Source of the DNA: Mactromeris polynyma
Taxonomy: Eukaryota > Mollusca > Bivalvia > Venerida > Mactridae
Length of the DNA: 64,000 bases
Reading direction: 5' to 3'
Assembly (NCBI GenBank): GCA_032209605.1
Contig: JASFXZ010000009.1
Location: 12,697,553-12,761,552 of the forward strand
In this document: positions 13,308 through 26,867 of the stretch, one piece after another
Position numbering within the stretch: the first letter of the stretch is position 1
Layout: each line of letters begins with the position of its first letter
The notes under the pieces: model-generated
Seen by the model: only the letters and a program-made list of their open reading frames with translations
The model's database searches: none
Told to the model about the DNA's origin: nothing
Program-made: the position numbers and the translations under genes

Positions 13308-16214
13308 AAGAGCTCTCCTGGGATTGCTTTAGGGGGTCTGTGCAGACCAAGATCAGAATGAATTAATTCAGAACAAAGAGTACTAAATGGGTAATTAAAA
13401 GTCAGACATGCAAATAAAATGAATGACAAGTTGGTGACGACAAAAAACAAGTTAAATATGTACTGTCATGTATTCCTTTGCCATACGTAATACATTGTGA
13501 TATACATGAATGTATGTAAAAACCATGACAGTTTGGGTTGAATTATTTACTTCATGGATTTCATAATATCTGGGTAGGAATTATCAATCAGTGAATAAAT
13601 TTGTATAACATTAATATCAAATGATACTTTTTGAGTATAAATGTACATGTCTGAGAACTAAAGCATACTATGTCATATTATGTAAAAGTCCATTAAAGAA
13701 TAAGAAAGAATATTGTCGTCTGCATTTCTAAGCAGTTTTGTAATTTCTAATGGTGCAGGAAAGATCTGGCATTGTCTGCATTGTAACATCTTCAGTCGAA
13801 TAAGGTTTTTTGAATAATGATAACATAATACCACTAATCAATGGACTAGGTTTCCAGATTTAACAAACAACCAACTCTATTTGATGGTATAGTGGATTTT
13901 TAATGTATGATATTATAACTGATATATTCACAAGTATTATTACATCAAAAACAGGCATCCGAAATTAATTTCATTCTTCATGTTTGCATTGTGTTTTAAC
14001 TCGGCTTTAACTGAAAAATCAAAAACTTATACATGTACATACTTAATTAAGGCCTATCTACTAATGCCCTATCTTGCCTTAGTCTATTCAAGCTTGATGC
14101 ATACTGACTAAAAATAACTATGAGGATTTTTTATTAGAAAAGTAATATTGTTTTTACAGCTGTTACCGAAAACTATCCAACAAAGCTTCAGTTAACTAAG
14201 TCTCCACTGCGTTTCAAGTTTTAAAAATGTTGTAATACAAATTAGGTTCCAACAATTCTGGTCTAGTCGATAAAATTGCATAATGTTCAAAAAAGTGCAT
14301 CATAAACTATTGAAATATCATGGATTACTGACTTTAAGACAAAACTGCAATCAAACAACAAATAAATGAAAGTCATTTAAATAATTATTAATGAAAGAAA
14401 TGAATCAATTCATGAATACTTGATGATACATGAGAGTGACTATGTTACAGTATTCTCATATTGCACAGAGCATGACTACTGTATACATTATCATTTGAAA
14501 TATAAAATACACCAGATAAAGTTTTGGAGTAAAATTATTTTTGTATAGAAAAACAGATAAACTGATAGATGTTGCTAACATTTAGGGATCGAAAGCTAAT
14601 TAAGTTCATTAAAAATTTCACATGTACTTTAACGTCTCTTAACAACAATCTTAGCTGCACTTATAATGCAGTTTCTATAAGTTTATTTTCCTATACTGTC
14701 CAGCAATTGTCAAATATAGACATTATGTATGCAAGATGGTTCTTCATATTTTACTTCTCTGTTGAATCATAATTGTTGTTGGGGATTTGGGGTAAAAAGT
14801 TGATAATGTGCTTTATCTTTTTTATTATTTAAGCATTAAGCTTAAGCATTAAGTGATTCTCTGAAATCGACAAGTATAAAACAATTAATATATCATGTAA
14901 CAATAAAACACAATGTAGAAATAAAGGATCTGACAAAATCCTTCTATGAAACTGTAACTAATAATAAATGGATCTTGAGTTACACCCAAAGGACATTGTT
15001 GTAGTTCATTATTTTATATTATTAAATGACTTATACAGAACTTAAATGTAATATTAAAATATGTTATAAATTACAATGTTAATAGAAACTAAAAATGTCG
15101 CACCGACTATGGGGCATCATTCAAAATCACTAAAGCAATTTAATGAATTCAAGCTCAGCATTTATACAACAACATATATAAAGTGACATCAATGTCTCGT
15201 AATCATCAAACAACAATAAAAAAAGACGCAAGGCGACGTCCTATGATGGCACGCCATTAACGTCAATGACTGACATTTACAATTGTAATTTGTCAGATAT
15301 TAAATGAACAATATGCTGATTTATTGATTAAATCTTAATGATGTAAAGTATTAAAATAATAATTGATGTCAGTTAAATTTGCTTGACCTCTTCTAGGCAC
15401 TGTCTTATGTATGTGGCGTTCCCTGTAGCTTTTAGAATTTATAAAGTTTTTAAGTACATGTAACAAGTAAATGTATCTAATAAAAAAACCCAGCTTTTAT
15501 GATAATTCGGTCAGTTTAATTCTGTATTAATATGTACATTATTTAAGTTTAATAATGAAACTCAAAATATGATACAAAAATTCCATGATATTTAATAAAT
15601 ATCATTGTGAAAATACTAAGATGAAGTTGTTTAGTATGTCGTAATGCTTAGTAGTTTGATAAAAACTTCAGTTGATAAACTTTAATGCTTGTACAAAATG
15701 TATTATCAAATACAGTAGAACCTCACTTAAAGACTACCTTGATAATTAGACCACTTCAAAATTAAGAACACAATATGCAAGTCCATTTTCACTGTTTTGC
15801 TCTTTATTCAACCTCGATATTAAGACTGATATTATTTATTGTGTATTATAGGTTCATTTACTCCATTATCAAACTGTCTACCTGTAAAGTTGTCTGTTTA
15901 AAATGAGGGACAGATGGTGTTGCCAAGTGCCGAGTATGCTTAGTGTCCGTCTGTATAAGGCTGATATCATTTGTTCACCTGTCACATTCCAATGTGATAC
16001 CGGCTATGAGAAGAGAAAAATTATACCTGTTTTACAATGGTATAGGCATTTACTGTAAAGATTGATTTTGTTTCTTGAGGATATAGGATTGGTTTTGTTG
16101 AACTCTCTTTATAAGCTGTATACATGTATATATATGACAGAGATAAGTGTGGGGTATACATGAAGCTTTGACCACTCATAGTGTAGGTTTCAGTGACTGC
16201 AAGGTCAAGACACC
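13308..16214. other. AT-rich stretch, no gene supported
   Basis: The only recognisable item is a truncated mariner-like MITE end near 15,711. Short open frames, such as the one at 14,569-14,772, lack splice context and domain-like composition. Confidence 0.5.
15711..15835. repeat. truncated mariner-like MITE
   Basis: TACAGTAGAACCTCACTTAAAG matches the inverted right end of the 8,200 element, and the following TGCTCTTTATTCAACCTC matches its interior. The opposite end is missing. Confidence 0.6.
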
Positions 16215-16878
16215 GCTTGTTGTAATAGGGGTGTCACGATATACTGGTATATCGGTATAGTTACATTGTATTGCAATAAGCAGCCAAACTGTATTGTACC
16301 ATGATATGTAATAAACGTACCAGTGGCGTACACAATTTGCTTTTTTGCTTTCAGTCAGATACTACTGGCTAAATACTTAAGTATTGAAAATCTAATAAAT
16401 TTTTTGTATCAGTAATAACCTGAAATAAGAGTGATACACTACTGTTAAGTTTCTAGTCATGAAAAACTCCTATTCAATCAAAAATTTAAATGATATTTAT
16501 AATTGTTTTGTTCTGGTTTATGCATATTTATTTTTGAATTTATTTAATGCATTTGAAGAGCTAGAAGTTGAATAAAATTGTTAAAGTAAGAAAAAAATCT
16601 ACAGTCATACATGAGGTTAATGAAATAATATATTGTGGTACATATTGCAATGCACTGCTAAAGTATTGCAATATATCATGGTACACTATACAGGGCCGTA
16701 AATTGCCTCCCCTGGAAGGGGAGGCACCCTGCCGAGCGGAGCGAGACGAAAATTTTTTTGGACCCTTTTTAGACAAAAAATGATTTGTTTTTCAGCCCGC
16801 AATAGGAGGCAACTGCCTACATGCCTCCATGTAATTTACGGCCCTGCTATAGACATAAGATGACACCCCTATAACAAG
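16215..16878. repeat. hAT-like MITE with ATAGGGGTGTCA ends, carrying a nested element
   Basis: The left end CTTGTTGTAATAGGGGTGTCA and the right end TGACACCCCTATAACAAG are inverted repeats. The interior is rich in GATATACTGGTATATCG and ATTGCAAT motifs. The 156-bp element at 16,691-16,846 is inserted near the right end. Confidence 0.6.
16691..16846. mobile_element. small hAT-like element with CAGGGCCGTAAATT ends and 5-bp target duplication
   Basis: It begins CAGGGCCGTAAATT and ends AATTTACGGCCCTG. CTATA precedes it (16,686-16,690) and follows it (16,847-16,851). A second inverted GGAGGCA/TGCCTCC pair lies inside. CAGGG ends point to the hAT superfamily. The 5-bp duplication matches the hAT5 type rather than classical 8-bp hATs, and it matches the larger element at 44,590. 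Confidence 0.75.
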
Positions 16879-16971
16879 TTTTATATGAAGTGGTTCAGTA
16901 AAGTTTCAAACTTTTATTTTAGTTGACACAAATTTATTTATCTGTGATTTCTTTTTCAGGATCAAAAGACA

Positions 16972-19900
16972 ATGATGATCCATGTAGTGTTACATAAAGC
17001 CATGTATGTGTTCTTGGTTGTGTTGTTGCTGCATGTTGATTTACTAAATAAGGTAATATAAAATATTGAACAAAATGTCAAATAATTGATTAAAGGGAGA
17101 CAACTTGCATTCAGTTCAAGATCATTCAAGAACATTTTCCAACATTAGACATCACTTCAAAGAAAACAGGCTTTCTAAGGTCAAATACTTAGATCTATAC
17201 TTTTTTTACCAAAAACAAATATTTTATTACGAGTTGGAAGTTAAATGGCTAGTTTATTGCAAATTATGACAATTTCAGCAAAATAAAACATATTTTCATT
17301 GACAAGAATATCATTCCATACTAAATTCCTGACAAAAGTTATGTTAAATACATTAATTTACATACAATATGAAATGCCACTTTAATAATATCACAGTATG
17401 TTAAATTAACTTCATGATGTTGTCAGAATAAAACATTGGCAGTAGAATATACCAAATACTAAGCAAATGCCTTATGAAATGTAGAGCAAACTATTCCTTT
17501 TGAATCATTAATACTTACTGGTATACTTTCCATAGTCAGTCAGTGGGTCAGTCGGTCAATAAAACTTCAGAACATTGAATAATTGTGAAGTGAATTAATA
17601 AATGAAAGAATTGTATTCTGAACATCAAAAGTTTGAAATACTTTGGTTGGTATTTAAGTCTGCCAGTATTTCACAAAATTGTGGAATTATAACTGGTTTT
17701 GGTTTTTGTAACCAAATGAAGACATACCATCAAAGTTTAAATACCATTTTTTGCTTTCATTTGATGCATTCAGGTGAAAACTATCACACCTCACTAATTA
17801 AGCACATTTTAATCTGATCAAATCTGAACATTGACAATTGATTTTCTGTTCATATAGGCCAGTGAAAATAAAAAAATGGGGATAAAAATAGTAGAAAATG
17901 TTATAGAACAAAATGTGGATTTCTGTTGCAGATGTTTGTCCCTTCATGAATTGGATTTTTTAATCAGTTACCGAATGAATCATAATTAAGTTTAGCATCA
18001 TTAAAATATTTTGGACTATCAAACTATTTTACAAAACCTTTGGCATTCAATATGCATGTTCTTGAAAACCTAAATCAAAACTAAGTTATTGCATATATTT
18101 AATAAAATAATATCGCAATGCGAACAAACACTTCGAAGTTGAATAAATTTATTTTAAATTTAAAAACATATATTCAGATTCCACATTTTAATAATTTCAC
18201 AATAATAAAAAATATCAACATACATTTACCACTTTATGTCCTGGGTAGAGTTTCAATTGAATAATTTAATAAAATAAAATGCACATTGTTACAAAAATAT
18301 AATATCATGGCATTGTGATAAAATTAACTGTTCATACAAAAATATTGATGATTACAAATATTTGTAAATTATTAAATTTCGTGATATTTTAAACTTCGTA
18401 TTTTAGTATGGCCGAGTATTCTGGAGAAATCAGGGCTAGGAGTATCAAATTTGTGACAAATAATAGTGAAATACTTCAAATGAACACCTTTGTCTGAGGT
18501 TATAAAACTTGAGATTGATTTCAAATCTTGTTTTGTGTGTTTTCTAAGATTAATTCTGTTGTTTTATAATTGATCATACAGTAATTGCCATATAACATTA
18601 ATAATTAACCTAAAAAGTTACTGAAACATTTAACAAAATATCTATTTGACAAAATAAGTTGTGACTGAAAAAAAGCTTTGAGTACAACAACTGATCTCAA
18701 GTTTATAATCTCTGGCCATGGGCATTGATGAATTGCAGATTCACACTAAAATTAAAGCAAAAGCTAAAAATACAGAAATTAGTTTATTATCAGAATTTTT
18801 TCTTGTACAAAATGATGGGGAAAAATAATAATAGAGAAAATTAACACAAAATTTGATAAATTCTTTGCCACTGAGATTACAGTAAAAAATAACTGGGGCT
18901 TGTTGATTAATTAACCAAAATATTGACTGACTTACTTTAAAAAGTAAATACATGTAGTAGAATAATTAGGGATGGGAATAATCAGTTATTTTGTAAACTA
19001 GTTAACCGGAAAATCTTCCGAACGGTTTATCGAACGAGAATACAAACATTTATTGCATTAGTAGATTAACACACAGTTGGTACATATACTGACAATTGCA
19101 ATTACATGTATATTGATGATTTGCCATCACTTTTATAACTTAAATTATTAACATACAGAAATGTATTCTCTATAAAATAGTTATAGTAAAAAAGAAGCTG
19201 AAAATTATCTCAAGATGTCACACACACCGTATATACCATGTACTGAACTAACGACAACCATATCAGCGTCATTTGAATAACCGTTTTTGAGGTTTCTTCG
19301 TTGGCATAGTGGGTATGGTTGCAGTTTCTTCAGTGCTAGGTGGTGATGTCATAGGGGTCATAGGTTTGAACCCCTTTGGGTTCACAAATGAATTTCAAAA
19401 AATTATTTGAAAGATATTCATTAAAGTCAAGTCTGTCAGTTAGACATTTAAGTAGCTAAATATTATCACCCAACTTTAGTTGTTTTGATGAAAAATGTTG
19501 GATTTTGTCTTGAATGATAATTGTATTAGGTTGTTTCTTGCATTTTAATAAGCAGACATATTTTCCCATCATGCCTTAGCATCAGCAATGACTTGGCTCA
19601 TTTTGCTTTTTTCATGATACTTAAGTTATACACTTAGCAATTAAATACAGCTATAGTAATTTACAGTCGGACCTCATTCATTCAAATTCATCGGGTTCAA
19701 AATTTTAAGTAATACTTCAAATAACCCATTTCAATTTGACGCGCATAAGAAGATACATCAGGACCTGATTTATTTCCGATTATACCTAGTATTTGGACAG
19801 AAGGTTGTCGAATAAAAAAGGTCCTAACCCACTTTGTTATCTGAGGATATTTTCGATATAGCTGTGTTAATTGTGACAAAATTGAGACATGAAAGTGGAC

Positions 19901-20009
19901 TAATTTTGATAAAAAAGTTTTAAGAACATACTTTTTTATATTTCAGGTATGGAATGAATCTCATCAAACAACTTCATCAAATTGGTGCATTTGTCCCGTC
20001 AATGAATAG
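16972..20009 (+). CDS. candidate two-coding-exon gene for a 47-residue secreted peptide (hypothetical)
   Basis: Exon 16,960-17,052 follows CTTTTTCAG and ends AATAAG|GTAATA. Its ATG at 16,972 opens 27 codons that read like a signal peptide, with a hydrophobic VFLVVLLL core. The frame joins in phase 0 to an exon starting at 19,947 after TTTATATTTCAG. That exon adds 20 codons (VWNESHQTTSSNWCICPVNE) and stops at TAG 20,007-20,009. The product would be secreted, with two cysteines in a CIC motif and an N-E-S glycosylation sequon. Possible leader exons lie at 6,333 and 9,677. A frame this short can arise by chance, no homologue is recognised and no clear AATAAA was seen, so this is a hypothesis. 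Confidence 0.28.
17053..19946. other. AT-rich stretch, no gene supported
   Basis: This would be an intron of the candidate peptide gene. It contains a mariner-like MITE copy near its right end and otherwise no recognisable structure. Confidence 0.45.
19662..19828. repeat. truncated MITE related to 40,528-40,707
   Basis: TACAGTCGGACCTCATTCATTC and the downstream CCCATTTCAATTTGA, ATCAGGACCTGAT and GGTTGTCGAATAA blocks match the reverse complement of the full-length copy in TUT1 intron 3. The far terminal repeat is lost here. Confidence 0.6.
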
Positions 20010-20648
20010 TTGTCCAGAATGAATGGTTGTCCAGAATGAATGGTTTATTTTTGAACGTTATTAAATAACAAAAAGTGACATATTAGACATGAATGATATG
20101 TTTCAACATGGACCAGAAGACTTTTGTGTTAGAAAATAGACAATTTATGTACTTTCCATTGTGAAATTTTGTATATTATGTTTGTTTTGTCCATAAAGGA
20201 CCATGGTCTGTAGAAGTGACCAGATATAATTTGTTGCATCTTGTTGGTCTTACTTATTGCTATCTACTTACTATAACCACCCACTGACATCCATGACTGA
20301 TCTATTCTCTTAACTGCTCCACCATCTTTGGGTTTTAGTTCACAGTTTAAATAGATCAAATACAAACCATTAATTGGTTTCTTCATCATTCCATGAAGAG
20401 TTTTTCCCGATCACATGGCTTATTCTATGATTGAAAGTATTGACCCACAGTTGATGACGGCGGTTAAGTATGATAGTCGGTTGCAAGTTACAAAAGATTA
20501 CCAAGGCCTGCCATTGATTAAATGAAGCAGCCATTGGATAATAGATGGATTGTCAAGTATTGGTGGCCAAGTAGGGCTAGACTTATGTGTCCCCAGTTGT
20601 CAAAGGGGCTAACTCGCCTATGAAGTTCTGCCACATCTTAACAGGGTA
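20010..20648. other. no gene seen; approach to the satellite
   Basis: GAATGGTTGTCCAGAAT is duplicated around 20,020-20,042. From about 20,500 the text becomes satellite-like (GCCATTGATT, CAAGTAGGG) but too diverged to align as units. Confidence 0.4.
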
Positions 20649-23600
20649 GAAGGGAGGCTACTCTTGTTTAGAATGGTCGCCAAGCAAGGTAGAGTTATGC
20701 ATCCTGCTTCAAATGGCCGCTATTATAAATCAAAGTAATGTCCCTTTATTACAAAATGGATGCAATTTTAGACATGATTTATGTCCCTTGATGTCAAAAT
20801 GGCTGCCATTTTCGCGGAATATCAACCATTTTGAAATCAGGGGAAGTAACCCATGCTGTAAATTTCCGCAATTTTATAAGAAGGGAGGCTACTCTTGTTT
20901 CGAATGGTCGCCAAGCAAGGTACAGTTATGCCCCCTGCTTAAAATAGCCGCTATTATGAATGAGAGTAATGTCCCTTTATTACAAAATGGATGCAATTTT
21001 AGACATGATTTATGTCCCTTGATGTCAAAATGTCTGCCATTTTCGCGGAATATCGACCATTTTGAAATCAGGGGAAGTAACCCATGCTGTAAATTTCCGC
21101 AATTTTGAAAGAAGGGAGGCTACTCTTGTTTTGAATGGTCGCCAAGCAAGGTACAGTTTTGCCCCCTGCTTAAAATGGCCGCTATTATGAATGATAGTAA
21201 TGTCCCTTTATTACAAAATGGATGCAATTGTAGACATGATTTATGTCCCTTGATGTCAAAATGGCTGCCATTTTCGCGGAATATCGACCATTTTGAAATC
21301 AGGGGAAGTAATCCGTGTTGTTAATTTCCACCATTTTGAAAGAAAGGAGACCACTCTTGTTTCGAATGCTCGCCAAGCAAGGTACAGTTATGCCCCCTGC
21401 TTAAAATGGCCGCTATTATGAATGAGAGTAATGTCCCTTTATTACAAAATGGATGCAATTTTAGACATGATTTATGTCCCTTGATGTCAAAATGGCTGCC
21501 ATTTTCGCGGAATATCAACCATTTTGAAATCAGGGGAAGTAACCCATGCTGTAAATTTACGCCATTTTGAAAGAAGGGAGGCTACTCTTGTTTCGAATGG
21601 TCGCCAAGCAAGGTACAGTTATGCCCCCTGCTTAAAATGGCAGCTATTATGAATGAGAGTAATGTCCCTTTATTACAAAATGGATGCAATTTTAGACATG
21701 ATTTATGTCCCTTGATGTCAAAATGGCTGCCATTTTCGCGGAATATCAACCATTTTGAAATCAGGGGAAGTAACCCATGCTGTAAATTTACGCCATTTTG
21801 AAAGAAGGGAGGCTACTCTTGTTTCGAATGGTCGCCAAGCAAGGTACAGTTTTGCCCCCTGCTTAAAATGGCCGCTATTATGAATGATAGTAATGTCCCT
21901 TTATTACAAAATGGATGCAATTGTAGACATGATTTATGTCCCTTGATGTCAAAATGGCTGCCATTTTCGCGGAATATCGACCATTTTGAAATCAGGGGAA
22001 GTAATCCGTGTTGTTAATTTCCACCATTTTGAAAGAAAGGAGACCACTCTTGTTTCGAATGCTCGCCAAGCAAGGTACAGTTATGCCCCCTGCTTAAAAT
22101 GGCCGCTATTATGAATGAGAGTAATGTCCCTTTATTACAAAATGGATGCAATTTTAGACATGATTTATGTCCCTTGATGTCAAAATGGCTGCCATTTTCG
22201 CGGAATATCAACCATTTTGAAATCGGAGGAAGTAACCCATGATGTAAATTTACGCCATTTTGAAAGAAGGGAGGCTACTCTTGTTTTGAATGGTCGCCAA
22301 GCTAGGTAGATTTATGCATCCTGTTTAAAAATGGCCGCTATTATGAATGAGAGTAATGTCCCTTTATTACAAAATGGACTCAATTGTAGACATGATTTAT
22401 GTCCCTTGATGTCAAAATGGCTGCCATTTTCGCGGAATATCAACCATTTTGAAATCAGGGGAGGTAATCCGTGCTGTTAATTTCCACCATTTTGAAAGAA
22501 GGGAGACTACTCTTGTTTCGAATGGTCGCCAAGCTAGGTAGAGTTATGCATCCTGCTTAAAAATGGCCGCTATTATGAATGAGAGTAATGTCCCTTTATT
22601 TCAAAATGGATGCAATTGTCGACATGATTTATGTCCCCTGATATCAAAATGGCTGCCATTTTCGCGGAATATCAACCATTTTGAAATCAGGGGAAGTAAT
22701 CCGTGCTGTTAATTTCCACCATTTTGAAAGGAGGGAGGCTACTCTTGTTTCGAATGGTCGCCAAGCTATGTAGAGTTATGCATCCTGCTTAAAAATGGCC
22801 GCTATTATGAATGAGAGTAATGTCCCTTTATTACAAAATGGATGCAAATTTAGACATGATTTATGTCCCTTGATGTCAAAATGGCTGCCATTTTCGCGGA
22901 ATATCAACCATTTTGAAATCAGGGGAAGTAATCCATGCTGTAAATTTCCACCATTTTGAAAGAAGGGAGACTACTCTTGTTTCGAATGCTCGCCAAGCAA
23001 GGTACAGTTATGCCCCCTGCTTAAAATGGCCGCTATTATGAATGAGAGTAATGTCCCTTTATTACAAAATGGATGCAATTTTAGACATGATTTATGTCCC
23101 TTGATGTCAAAATGGCTGCCATTTTCGCGGAATATCAACCATTTTGAAATCGGAGGAAGTAACCCATGATGTAAATTTACGCCATTTTGAAAGAAGGGAG
23201 GCTACTCTTGTTTTGAATGGTCGCCAAGCTAGGTAGATTTATGCATCCTGTTTAAAAATGGCCGCTATTATGAATGAGAGTAATGTCCCTTTATTACAAA
23301 ATGGACTCAATTGTAGACATGATTTATGTCCCTTGATGTCAAAATGGCTGCCATTTTCGCGGAATATCAACCATTTTGAAATCAGGGGAGGTAATCCGTG
23401 CTGTTAATTTCCACCATTTTGAAAGAAGGGAGACTACTCTTGTTTCGAATGGTCGCCAAGCTAGGTAGAGTTATGCATCCTGCTTAAAAATGGCCGCTAT
23501 TATGAATGAGAGTAATGTCCCTTTATTTCAAAATGGATGCAATTGTCGACATGATTTATGTCCCCTGATATCAAAATGGCTGCCATTTTCGCGGAATATC

Positions 23601-26418
23601 AACCATTTTGAAATCAGGGGAAGTAATCCGTGCTGTTAATTTCCACCATTTTGAAAGGAGGGAGGCTACTCTTGTTTCGAATGGTCGCCAAGCTATGTAG
23701 AGTTATGCATCCTGCTTAAAAATGGCCGCTATTATGAATGAGAGTAATGTCCCTTTATTACAAAATGGATGCAATTTTAGACATGATTTATGTCCCTTGA
23801 TGTCAAAATGGCTGCCATTTTCGCGGAATATCAACCATTTTGAAATCAGGGGAAGTAATCCATGCTGTAAATTTCCACCATTTTGAAAGAAGGGAGACTA
23901 CTCTTGTTTCGAATGCTCGCCAAGCAAGGTACAGTTATGCCCCCTGCTTAAAATGGCCGCTATTATGAATGAGAGTAATGTCCCTTTATTACAAAATGGA
24001 TGCAATTTTAGACATGATTTATGTCCCTTGATGTCAAAATGGCTGCCATTTTCGCGGAATATCAACCATTTTGAAATCAGGGGAAGTAACCCATGCTGTA
24101 AATTTACGCCATTTTGAAAGAAGGGAGGCTACTCTTGTTTCGAATGGTCGCCAAGCAAGGTACATTTATGCCCCCTGCTTAAAAAATGGCCGCTATTATG
24201 AATGAGAGTAATGTCCCTTTATTTCAAAATGGATGCAATTGTAGACATGATTTATGTCCCCTGATATCAAAATGGCTGCCATTTTCGCGGAATATCAACC
24301 ATTTTGAAATCAGGGGAGGTAATCCGTGCTGTTAATTTCCACCATTTTGAAAGAAGGGAGGCTACTCTTATTTTGAATGGTCGCCAAGCTAGGTAGAGTT
24401 ATGCATCCTGTTTAAAAATGGCCGCTATTATGAATGAGAGTAATGTCCCTTTATTACAAAATGGACTCAATTGTAGACATGATTTATGTCCCTTGATGTC
24501 AAAATGGCTGCCATTTTCGCGGAATATCAACCATTTTGAAATCAGGGGAGGTAATCCGTGCTGTTAATTTCCACCATTTTGAAAGAAGGGAGGCTACTCT
24601 TGTTTCGAATGGTCGCCAAGCTAGGTAGAGTTATGCATACTGCTTAAAAAATGGCCGCTATTATGAATGAGAGTAATGTCCCTTTATTTCAAAATGGATG
24701 CAATTGTCGACATGATTTATGTCCCCTGATATCAAAATGGCTGCCATTTTCGCGGAATATCAACCATTTTGAAATCAGGGGAGGTAATCCGTGCAGTTAA
24801 TTTCCACCATTTTGAAAGAAGGGAGGCTACTCTAGTTCGAATGGTCGCAAAGCAAGGTAGAGTTATGCATCCTGCTTAAAAATGGCCGCTATTATGAATG
24901 AGAGTAATGTCCCTTTATTACAAAATGGACTCAATTGTAGACATGATTTATGTCCCTTGATGTCAAAATGGCTGCCATTTTCGCGGAATATCAACCATTT
25001 TGAAATCAGGGGAAGTAATCCATGCTGTAAATTTCCGCCATTTTGAAAGAAGGGAGGCTACTCTAGTTCGAATGGTCGCCAAGCTATGTAGAGTTATGCA
25101 TCCTGCTTAAAAATGGCCGCTATTATGAATGAGAGTAATGTCCCTTTATTACAAAATGGATGCAATTTTAGACATGATTTATGTCCCTTGATGTCAAAAT
25201 GGCTGCCATTTTCGCGGAATATCAACCATTTTGAAATCAGGGGAAGTAATCCATGCTGTAAATTTCCGCCATTTTGAAAGAAGGGAGGCTACTCTTGTTC
25301 GAATGGTTGCACAGCAAGGTAGAGTTATGCATCATGCTTAAAAATGGTCGCTATTATGAATGAGAGTAATGTCCCTTTATTTCAAAATGGATGCAATTGT
25401 AGACATGATTTATGTCTCCTGATATCAAAATGGCTGCCATTTTCGCGGAATATCAACCATTTTGAAATCAGGGGAGGTAATCCGAGCTGTTAATTTCCAC
25501 CATTTTGAAAGAAGGGAGGCTACTCTTGTTTCGAATGGTCGCCAAGCTACGTAGAGTTATGCATCCTGCTTAAAAATGGCCGCTATTATGAATGAGAGTA
25601 ATGTCCCTTTATTTCAAAATGGAGGCAATTTAAGACATGAGTGATGTCCCCTGATGTCAAAATGGCAGCCTTTTGAAAGAAGGGAGGCTACTCTTGTTTC
25701 GAATGGTCGCCTAAAAGGTCCAGTTATGCCCCCTGCATAAAATGGCCACTATCATGAATGAGAGTAATGTCCCTTTATTTCAAAATGGATGCAATTTTAG
25801 ACATGATTTATGTCCCCTGATGTCAAAATGGCTGCCATTTTCGCGGAATTTCAACCATTTTGAAATCAGGGGAAGTAATCCGTGCTGTTTATTTCCACCA
25901 TTTTGAAAGAAGGGAGGCTACTCTTGTTTCGAATGATCGCCTAAAAGGTAGAGTTATGCATCCTGCTTAAAAATGGCTGCTATTATGAATGAGAGTAATG
26001 TCCCTTTATTACAAAATGGATGCAATTTTAGACATGATTTATGTCCCCTGATATCAAAATAGCTGCCATTTTCGCGGACTATCCACCATTTTGAAATCAG
26101 GGGAAGTAATCCATGCTGTAAATTTCAGCCATTTTGAAAGAAGGGAGGTAACTCTTGTTCGAATGGTCGCCAAGCTAGGTAGAGTTATGCATCCTGCTTA
26201 AAAAATGGCCGCTATTATGAATGAGAGTAATGTCCCTTTATTTCAAAATGGATGCAATTGTAGACATGATTTATGTCCCCTGATATCAAAATGGCTGCCA
26301 TTTTCGCGGAATATCAACCATTTTGAAATCAGGGGAGTTAATCCGTGCTGTTAATTTCCACCATTTTGAAAGGAGGGAGGCTACTCTTGTTTCGAATGGT
26401 CACCAAGCAAAATAGAGT
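20649..26418. repeat. ~231-bp satellite array, about 25 units
   Basis: Each unit runs GGAGGCTACTCTTGTTTCGAA, GTCGCCAAGC, an ATGGCCGCTATTATGAATGA block, TTACAAAATGGATGCAATT, GACATGATTTATGTCCC, AAAATGGCTGCCATTTT and TCGCGGAATATC. Higher-order copies exist: 21,321-21,518 and 22,014-22,211 have the same translation and lie three units (693 bp) apart. A variant starting CGAATGCTCGCC near 22,058, 22,985 and 23,911 recurs every ~926 bp, or four units. The last units (25,620-25,900) are truncated or diverged. Several open frames cross units but carry no coding signature. Confidence 0.95.
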
Positions 26419-26429
26419 TACATGTGACT

Positions 26430-26760
26430 TTCGTGGCGGCTACCATATTATTGATATGTGACTTTCGTGGCTACTGCCGTATTACAGATATGTGACTTTC
26501 GTGGCTACAGCCGTATTACAGATATGTGACTTTCGTTGCTACTATTATATTATAGGCGTGTTACTTTCGTGGCTAATGCCATATTATAGACATGTGACTT
26601 TCGTGGCTACTGCCATATTATAGACATGTGTCATGATGTGACTTTCGTGGCTACTGCCATATTATAGACATGTGACTTTCGTGGCTACTGCCATATTACA
26701 GACATGTGTCTTGCATGGCTACTACCACAGTATAGACATGTGACTTTCGTGGGTACTACC
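26430..26760 (+). repeat. 34-bp minisatellite, about 9-10 copies
   Basis: The unit is ATGTGACTTTCGTGGCTACT followed by GCCATATTATAGAC. A TCATG insertion lies between units near 26,630. The GACTTTCGTGGCTAC core is almost the tip of the terminal inverted repeat that begins 19 bp further right, in the opposite orientation to the left TIR. Confidence 0.9.
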
Positions 26761-26778
26761 ATAATAATATATCAATAT

Positions 26779-26867
26779 GTCCGTAGCCACGAAAGTACAA
26801 GGCGGAAGTTAAAATGAATATTCATGAGTTGCAATTTTCACAAAATGACTTTTTTTACGGCACATAC
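26779..26867 (+). repeat. left terminal inverted repeat
   Basis: It begins GTCCGTAGCCACGAAAGTAC and ends TTTACGGCACATAC. It differs from the right copy by a few substitutions and a one-base indel in GGCGG(A)AGTT. Confidence 0.9.

Noticed and set aside
20713..21108. 131-codon plus-strand open frame
   Set aside because: It lies wholly inside the 231-bp satellite and repeats the satellite text (the unit is a multiple of three bases); no coding signature.
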